NCBI GenBank assembly: GCA_031267335.1
Contig: JAIRZH010000053.1
Coordinates: 1-9,231 of the forward strand
Direction: 5' to 3'
DNA from: Oscillospiraceae bacterium
GTDB lineage: Bacteria > Bacillota > Clostridia > Oscillospirales > Acutalibacteraceae
DNA: 9,231 bases
The position numbers and the translations under genes are program-made. This document shows, in pieces, positions 4,880 through 9,231 of this stretch (position 1 is its first letter; each line of letters starts with the position of its first letter). The notes under the pieces were generated by a model, which was not told where the DNA came from, made no database searches, and worked only from the letters and a program-made list of their open reading frames with translations.

Positions 4880-7225
4880 ATGCAAGATATAGTCGGAATC
4901 AAGATAGGAATTGACGGAGACAGAGAGTACAAACAAGCACTAACTGAAATAAACTCTTCGATGAAGGTTTTACGCTCAGAAATGGTCGCAGTATCAAGTG
5001 AGTTTGGTAAGAATGACAGATCAGTTGAATCTGCAGCATCAAAAAATAAAGTTCTGACAAAAGAAATAGAAGCTCAAAAAGAAAAGATTTCAATGCTAAA
5101 AGATGCTCTAAACAACTCCGCGGAATCTTTTGGAGAAAACGATAAAAGAACTCAGGCCTGGCAAACGAAGCTGAATTACGCTCAAGCCGATCTTAATAAA
5201 ATGGAGCACGAACTTGATGAAAACAATAAAGTTCTTGAATCTAACGGCCAAGCACTCGATGAAAATTCCGAAGGATTAGATGAACTAGGCCAAAACACAG
5301 ATGAAGCCGGAAAGAAAACATCTGACTTTGGCCAAATCTGTAAAGAGGTCTTTACCGCTCAGGCCTTAATGAAAGGCATCGAAATGGTGTCTGATGGCGT
5401 TAAAAAGATAGTTTCAGTGATGAAAGACGCAGTGATTGGTGCCGCAAACTATGCTGACGAAATGCTTGAGCTTTCGACAAAAACAGGACTTTCTACAAAA
5501 ACTTTGCAAGAATTTAGTGCAGTTCAAGAGTTAATAGATGTTGACTTAAATACATTTACAAGCTCGCTTTCAAAGAACACAAAATCTATGGCAAACGCAC
5601 AAAAAGGTACCGGAGAAACAGCAAAAGCATATCAAAAACTTGGTATTGCGGTAACAGACTCTAGTGGAAATTTAAGAAGCTCGGAAGAAGTTTTCTGGCA
5701 ATCAATTGATGCACTTTCAGCCATAGAAAACGCAACAGAAAGAGATGCAATTGCAATGACTTTGTTCGGCAAATCAGCGCAGGAGCTCAATCCGTTGATA
5801 GCACAAGGAAGTGCGGGATTCTCAGAGCTTTCAAAACAAGCTCACGAGATGGGACTAGTCCTTGAAGACGACGCTCTTAATGCTCTAGGCAATCTAGATG
5901 ATGCGATGAACGCCTGGAATGGCACGATCAAAGGAATTACAACGACTTTGGCCGCAAACCTTGCTCCAGAGCTTTCAAATATCATAAATGCCGCAAGTAA
6001 AACCACTCAGGCTTTTGGCAAATTCATAAGCAGTATTGGCAAGAACGACGGCAGTTTTAAAGAAAACCTCGATAATTTAAAAGCATCAATCGGCGACTTC
6101 TTCAAAGTCTTTTCCGAAAGCGAAACAATACAGAAAATCATAGGCTGGGGTCTTATTCTTGCAAGTGGAATTATTATGCTTGCTCCTCTGATTGGATCCG
6201 CAGTAACAACTCTTATGGCAATCGTAACAGGAGCAATTGCAGTTTGGCCAATCGCCTTAGGAGCAGCACTAATCGGAGGCTTAATCCTTTTCTGGCCTCA
6301 TATGTCTAAACTATTTCAAAATATTTGGTCAGGAATTTCAGACTTTATTGGAAATCTGTGGGACCAAATCAAAAACTTCTTGAATAAAAATTGGCAGAAT
6401 TTACTTCTTTGGATCTTCGCTTGGCCTGTAATGTTAATTAAAATTTTATCAGATTTCTGGCCTCAGATTTCATTCTGGCTTTCAAATCTATGGTCAAATA
6501 TTTCAAACTGGTTATCACAAACCTGGAACAATATCTCTAATTGGTTTTCAAATCTAAAAAATATTTCAGTCACAAAATCAGGAGAAATAGTAAATTCGAT
6601 TGTAGACTGGTTTAAAAAGCTTCCACAAGATATTTGGAATGCAATTGTTGGAGCAGTCAATAAAATAAAAGACTGGGGTTATCAGCTCTTAAACACTGCA
6701 AAATCCGCAGCAACAAATGTTTACAACGCATTAGTTAACGGATTAAAGAACATTCCAAACGAGATGATAAAAATTGGTAAAAATTTAGTTGAAGGCCTAT
6801 GGAACGGAATAAACGGCATGATCACTTGGGTCAAAAACAAAATTCAAAGCTTTGCCAAAAATGTTACAGATTGGCTTAAGAATTTCTTTGGAATATCAAG
6901 TCCTTCGAAGCTTTTTAGAGATCAGATTGGTAAAAACCTTGCACTAGGTCTCGGAGTTGGCTTCACAGACGAAATGGAAAATATCTCCAAAGATATGCAA
7001 GATGCAATTCCTACGGATTTAGGCGATTTTAATCCAGATTCTTTTTTAAACGATACTTCAAATTCCCACAATGTTTCAAACGAAAATACAGGCTTTAGAA
7101 GCGAAAATACAAATAATTTAGTCACGGCACTTCAAAGTGCTCTATCAGGCATGGCTTTTAAAATCGATGGAGACAAAATCGGAGAGCTGGTTGTAAACGA
7201 AGTCGAGAGGGTGGTGTATGCGTAA
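4880..7225 (+). CDS. Phage tail tape measure protein
   Basis: 781 aa from ATG 4880, seven bases after TAGGTGAT. It sets tail length and enters the cell membrane during DNA injection in siphophages. Residues 1-150 start with the conserved IGIDGDREYKQALTEINSSM and are largely coiled coil. Residues 180-370 hold a helical TMP-type region (ELSTKTGLSTKTLQEFSAV...). Residues 419-471 are strongly hydrophobic (GLILASGIIMLAPLIG, WPIALGAALIGGLILFW), consistent with two membrane-spanning segments. Residues 475-570 are rich in Trp with imperfect repeats such as LWSNISNWLSQTWNNISNWF. The C-terminal signature FFGISSPSKLFRDQIGKNLA lies around residues 668-690. Frame and ends are intact, in contrast to the disrupted genes upstream. 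Gene order chaperone - tape measure - Dit is standard. Confidence 0.95.
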   Translation: MQDIVGIKIGIDGDREYKQALTEINSSMKVLRSEMVAVSSEFGKNDRSVESAASKNKVLTKEIEAQKEKISMLKDALNNSAESFGENDKRTQAWQTKLNYAQADLNKMEHELDENNKVLESNGQALDENSEGLDELGQNTDEAGKKTSDFGQICKEVFTAQALMKGIEMVSDGVKKIVSVMKDAVIGAANYADEMLELSTKTGLSTKTLQEFSAVQELIDVDLNTFTSSLSKNTKSMANAQKGTGETAKAYQKLGIAVTDSSGNLRSSEEVFWQSIDALSAIENATERDAIAMTLFGKSAQELNPLIAQGSAGFSELSKQAHEMGLVLEDDALNALGNLDDAMNAWNGTIKGITTTLAANLAPELSNIINAASKTTQAFGKFISSIGKNDGSFKENLDNLKASIGDFFKVFSESETIQKIIGWGLILASGIIMLAPLIGSAVTTLMAIVTGAIAVWPIALGAALIGGLILFWPHMSKLFQNIWSGISDFIGNLWDQIKNFLNKNWQNLLLWIFAWPVMLIKILSDFWPQISFWLSNLWSNISNWLSQTWNNISNWFSNLKNISVTKSGEIVNSIVDWFKKLPQDIWNAIVGAVNKIKDWGYQLLNTAKSAATNVYNALVNGLKNIPNEMIKIGKNLVEGLWNGINGMITWVKNKIQSFAKNVTDWLKNFFGISSPSKLFRDQIGKNLALGLGVGFTDEMENISKDMQDAIPTDLGDFNPDSFLNDTSNSHNVSNENTGFRSENTNNLVTALQSALSGMAFKIDGDKIGELVVNEVERVVYA

Positions 7226-7258
7226 TGTACAATGTACAATTTACAATGTACAATTAAT
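7224..7258 (+). repeat. 7-bp tandem repeat AATGTAC
   Basis: AATGTAC, AATGTAC, AATTTAC, AATGTAC and a decayed AATTAAT follow one another without gaps. The first copy includes the last two bases of the tape measure stop codon. Since GTAC is palindromic, the block can also fold on itself. Confidence 0.85.
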
Positions 7259-7301
7259 GAATTTTTATGAATTATAGTCAATCAGAACTAAAATAATAAA
7301 G

Positions 7302-7325
7302 GTCGAGCGTGTTATTTATGCTTAG
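7302..7325 (+). pseudogene. Diverged stub of a second tape measure 3' end
   Basis: The eight codons GTC GAG CGT GTT ATT TAT GCT TAG encode VERVIYA-stop. The real tape measure gene ends in VERVVYA-stop with GTC GAG AGG GTG GTG TAT GCG TAA. Seven of the eight positions (counting stop) agree in protein, while most third positions differ. This looks like the tail of a homologous but diverged tape measure gene rather than a fresh duplication. Upstream the similarity stops; the frame meets TAG at 7275. Confidence 0.55.
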
Positions 7326-7425
7326 CGTTAATTTTTACTTTTTGAATTTTGAAATTCTTTAAGAGCAAAACAAAAAACAAATAAAAACAAGAAGAACAAA
7401 ACAAATAAAAAGCAAGGTGAAATAT
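7326..7425 (+). other. Spacer before Dit with 24-nt duplication of its leader
   Basis: No gene. ACAAATAAAAA occurs at 7377-7387 and 7401-7411, 24 bases apart, each followed by an A/G-rich stretch; the second leads into the AAGGTG (7414-7419) that appears to be the Dit ribosome binding site. The whole tape measure-Dit gap is 200 bases, long for two genes that usually abut. Confidence 0.45.
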
Positions 7426-8226
7426 TTGAACTATATAATTTGGAATGGAATAAACTCGAACACAATTAAAGATTTAATCATTCAAGAACTTCCTCCGATC
7501 ACAAAACCACCAATTAGAACAGATGTTTTTGAAATCGAAGGGCGAGACGGAGATATTATAGAGCAAAACGGTTACTCAGCTTATGATAAAGAAATTTTAA
7601 TTGGAATAACTCAGAACGCTAATATTGCCAATATTAACGATACTGAAAGTATCGATAGAATCTTTGAATACTTCAAAGGAACTGGGCAGGTTACGTTTTC
7701 AAACGAGCCAGACAAATACTACAATGCTCAAATTTTTGATGAGATAAGCGCAGAACGGCTTGTAAAGTTCAGACAAGCAAGTGTGATATTTCACACACAA
7801 CCGTTTAAATATTTAGCCAATGAACCTATTGTAGATGTAACGATCGACCAGCAAAAAATTGATCGGCAAACCGAAAAGCAATCAGATGATCAGAAAACAA
7901 AAGAACAACAAACAGAAATAAACATAACAAACCAAGGATTAGAATTATCCAAACCGGTAATCACTTTATATGGCACTAATATCGTAGAGATTTCAATAAA
8001 CACAATAGGTACTTTTCAGCTTAATTTCAGTGTTAATCCAGACCTTCCAGACGAGTATTTAACAGTCAACAGCGAAATCGAGGAATGTTATAAAGACACC
8101 ATAAAAACTCTTAAAAACAGAAGCATGGCAGGAGAGTTTCCCGTTCTGAACCCAGGAGAAAACATAATAGCTTGGACTGGAAATTTAAAAAGAATTGTAA
8201 TTGAACCTAGATCTAGATGGTTGTAA
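7426..8226 (+). CDS. Distal tail protein (Dit-like) / phage tail family protein
   Basis: I chose TTG 7426 (266 aa, starting MNYIIWNGIN) because AAGGTG lies six bases before it and family members begin one to four residues before the YxxIxxNG strand. GTG 7417 gives three more residues but has no good binding site. Dit forms the hub joining tail tube, tape measure tip and baseplate. N-terminal landmarks are ELPPITKPPIRTD, EIEGRDGD (residues 37-43), the belt segment GTGQVTFSNEPDKYYNAQI (from residue 85) and TQPFKYL (from residue 124). A Gln/Lys/Asp-rich linker spans about residues 141-164. The C-terminal domain runs NQGLELSKPVITLYGT ... MAGEFPVLNPGENIIAWTGN and ends IVIEPRSRWL. Both domains appear whole. 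Tail-lysin and fibre genes, which usually follow, are absent. Confidence 0.85.
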   Translation: MNYIIWNGINSNTIKDLIIQELPPITKPPIRTDVFEIEGRDGDIIEQNGYSAYDKEILIGITQNANIANINDTESIDRIFEYFKGTGQVTFSNEPDKYYNAQIFDEISAERLVKFRQASVIFHTQPFKYLANEPIVDVTIDQQKIDRQTEKQSDDQKTKEQQTEINITNQGLELSKPVITLYGTNIVEISINTIGTFQLNFSVNPDLPDEYLTVNSEIEECYKDTIKTLKNRSMAGEFPVLNPGENIIAWTGNLKRIVIEPRSRWL

Positions 8227-8276
8227 AAAAAGGAAGCAAATTGAGAGGATAATAAAAGAATAGTTGAAACACTTAA

Positions 8277-8304
8277 TTGCTTTTATCAAAATCTATGGTA
8301 TAAT
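8277..8304 (+). promoter_or_regulatory. Promoter for the Rpn-type gene, extended -10
   Basis: TTGCTT (8277-8282) and TATAAT (8299-8304) are 16 bases apart, and TGG directly before TATAAT gives an extended -10 (TGnTATAAT). Transcription would start near 8311, leaving a leader of about 160 bases. Two direct repeats GATACTTAA (8312-8320, 8326-8334), 14 bases apart at the start point, could be an operator. Confidence 0.65.
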
Positions 8305-8470
8305 GATTATGGATACTTAACCACAGATACTTAATTAAAAGAGGGAATTCGAAGCTTAATCATAATTAAATTGACTTCATGTAACTTTTATAAATAATGT
8401 GAATGCAATTGATGTAAATGCAATGAATAAATCATCAAGGAATAGATTAACAATAAAGGAGAAAAAACCA
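8305..8470 (+). other. Leader region of the Rpn-type gene
   Basis: No gene is seen between the promoter and the TTG start at 8471. The region is AT-rich, with the paired GATACTTAA repeats at its left end and two ATGCAAT-type repeats (GAATGCAATTGATG, AAATGCAATGAAT) around 8401-8428. It ends with the ribosome binding site AAAGGAG (8455-8461), nine bases before TTG 8471. Confidence 0.5.
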
Positions 8471-9231
8471 TTGAAAAACATCTCCATAAAGCCAGACGAA
8501 AACTTACTTGACCCCAAAGACGACATCGTATTTAAGGCAATGCTGACGTCAAACAATGAAGCATCTCAGGAAACACTAAAACACATAGTTTCTGATTTTA
8601 CCGGGCTTAAAATCGAAGAAGTAAAAATCACCGAGAACGAGCCTCAAACTGGAAGTATAGAAGAAAAACATATTAGACTCGATGTCAGCTGTATCTTTAA
8701 CGGCAAAGAAATCGCAGAAGTAGAAATGACAATGGACGCAGATAAGTTTGAATTTATAAGAGTTGAATATTATTTAGCAAGGCTCTATGGTTCGGCGAAA
8801 ACAAAGGGAATAAAAAACTACAGAGACTATCCGGAGGCATATCAGATTTCAATAATTGGAAACCGCATAGTAAACAAAGAAAACGAGGATCCAATCAGCT
8901 TTTACGAACTCTGTGATTTAAAGACAAAGAAACCAATTAATGGTAAAATGCATATAATCGTTGCAGAACTAAAGAAGCTAAAAAATAAAAACATTGAAGA
9001 AATGACAATAACAGAAAAATGGACGGCATTCTTTAGATGGTTTACAGACAAAACCAAAACCAGTGAACTCAATGAACTAATCGAAACCGAGGAGGGACTT
9101 AAATTGGCAACAAACGCACTAAGATATGTCAGCAAAGACGAGACGACAAGAAGAATGATAATTCAAAGAGATATAGCAAAACGAGATTTGGATCATAAGA
9201 TGTCTTGCGCTGAAGAAAGAGGCATACAAAT
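8471..9231 (+). CDS. Rpn/PD-(D/E)XK nuclease family transposase-like protein, 3' end outside window
   Basis: TTG 8471 is preceded by AAAGGAG at a nine-base spacing. 253 codons are open to the window edge, so the gene is partial. It begins MKNISIKPDENLLDPKDDIVFKAML, matching the conserved D-x-x-FK start of this family. The nuclease core shows IRLDVSCIFNGKEIAEVEM with Asp71 and Glu85. The last catalytic position, often Gln or Lys two residues after that Glu, is Thr87 here, which may weaken or abolish cleavage or may be a subfamily trait. VEYYLARLYGSAKTKGIKNY and YPEAYQISIIGN are the usual middle blocks. Known members (RpnA-E) are DNA endonucleases that promote RecA-independent recombination and exist in many copies in Bacillota and spirochaetes. 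It has its own promoter and probably arrived independently of the phage genes. Confidence 0.85.
   Translation, partial: MKNISIKPDENLLDPKDDIVFKAMLTSNNEASQETLKHIVSDFTGLKIEEVKITENEPQTGSIEEKHIRLDVSCIFNGKEIAEVEMTMDADKFEFIRVEYYLARLYGSAKTKGIKNYRDYPEAYQISIIGNRIVNKENEDPISFYELCDLKTKKPINGKMHIIVAELKKLKNKNIEEMTITEKWTAFFRWFTDKTKTSELNELIETEEGLKLATNALRYVSKDETTRRMIIQRDIAKRDLDHKMSCAEERGIQ

Noticed and set aside
8342..8357. GAATTCGAAGCTT (adjacent EcoRI- and HindIII-like sites) as a cloning or vector trace
   Set aside because: The flanks are ordinary AT-rich leader sequence with no vector-like bases; a 13-base coincidence is acceptable.
8371..8400. Second promoter: TTGACT with TAATGT at 18 bases
   Set aside because: The -10 box is poor compared with the extended -10 promoter at 8277-8304.

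Overview
The window is AT-rich DNA with strong GGAG-type ribosome binding sites, ATG, GTG and TTG starts, and tail genes of the kind found in siphophages of anaerobic Bacillota (Clostridia-like). It reads as a damaged, rearranged prophage or phage-remnant locus in such a genome. All genes recognised are on the + strand. Integrase, terminase, portal, major tail protein, tail fibre and lysis genes are not seen here, so this is not a complete prophage within the window.

Layout. 49-174 is a 41-aa unknown small gene, followed by a GNRA-loop hairpin (177-196). 220-973 is a Bro-N antirepressor broken by a one-base insertion. 951-1270 is a spacer of degenerate repeats. At 1271 a phage major capsid gene starts. 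It carries an amber codon at a conserved Gln and a 45-nt tandem repeat, and runs in frame, at about 2070-2170, into an alpha/beta-hydrolase (lipase-like) with a GHSRG nucleophile elbow. The hydrolase frame shifts by -1 at a heptamer A AAA AAG (3268-3274) and ends at 3735. At 3797-4300 lies a tail assembly chaperone pair (gpG/gpGT type). The gpG frame is split by a 145-bp MITE-like element with a TTA target duplication, and the second frame is reached by a -1 shift at A AAA AAC. Then come an HK97-gp10-like protein (4327-4782), an intact tape measure protein (4880-7225) and an intact distal tail protein (7426-8226). A promoter and an Rpn-family nuclease gene that runs off the end (from 8471) take the place where tail-tip and fibre genes would be expected.

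How it fits together. gpG/gpGT, tape measure and Dit form a normal tail-tube building order, while capsid, antirepressor and gp10 homologues sit out of their usual order and several genes carry single disabling lesions. The spacers are unusually long for a phage operon. Three of them contain diverged copies of the last codons plus stop of the gene just upstream (KEIDKI-stop/KEINKI-stop; VERVVYA-stop/VERVIYA-stop; antirepressor tail), which looks like stubs left by repeated homologous replacement or slippage. The most unusual items are these 3'-end stubs, the capsid-hydrolase fusion, and the MITE whose removal restores the chaperone reading frame.
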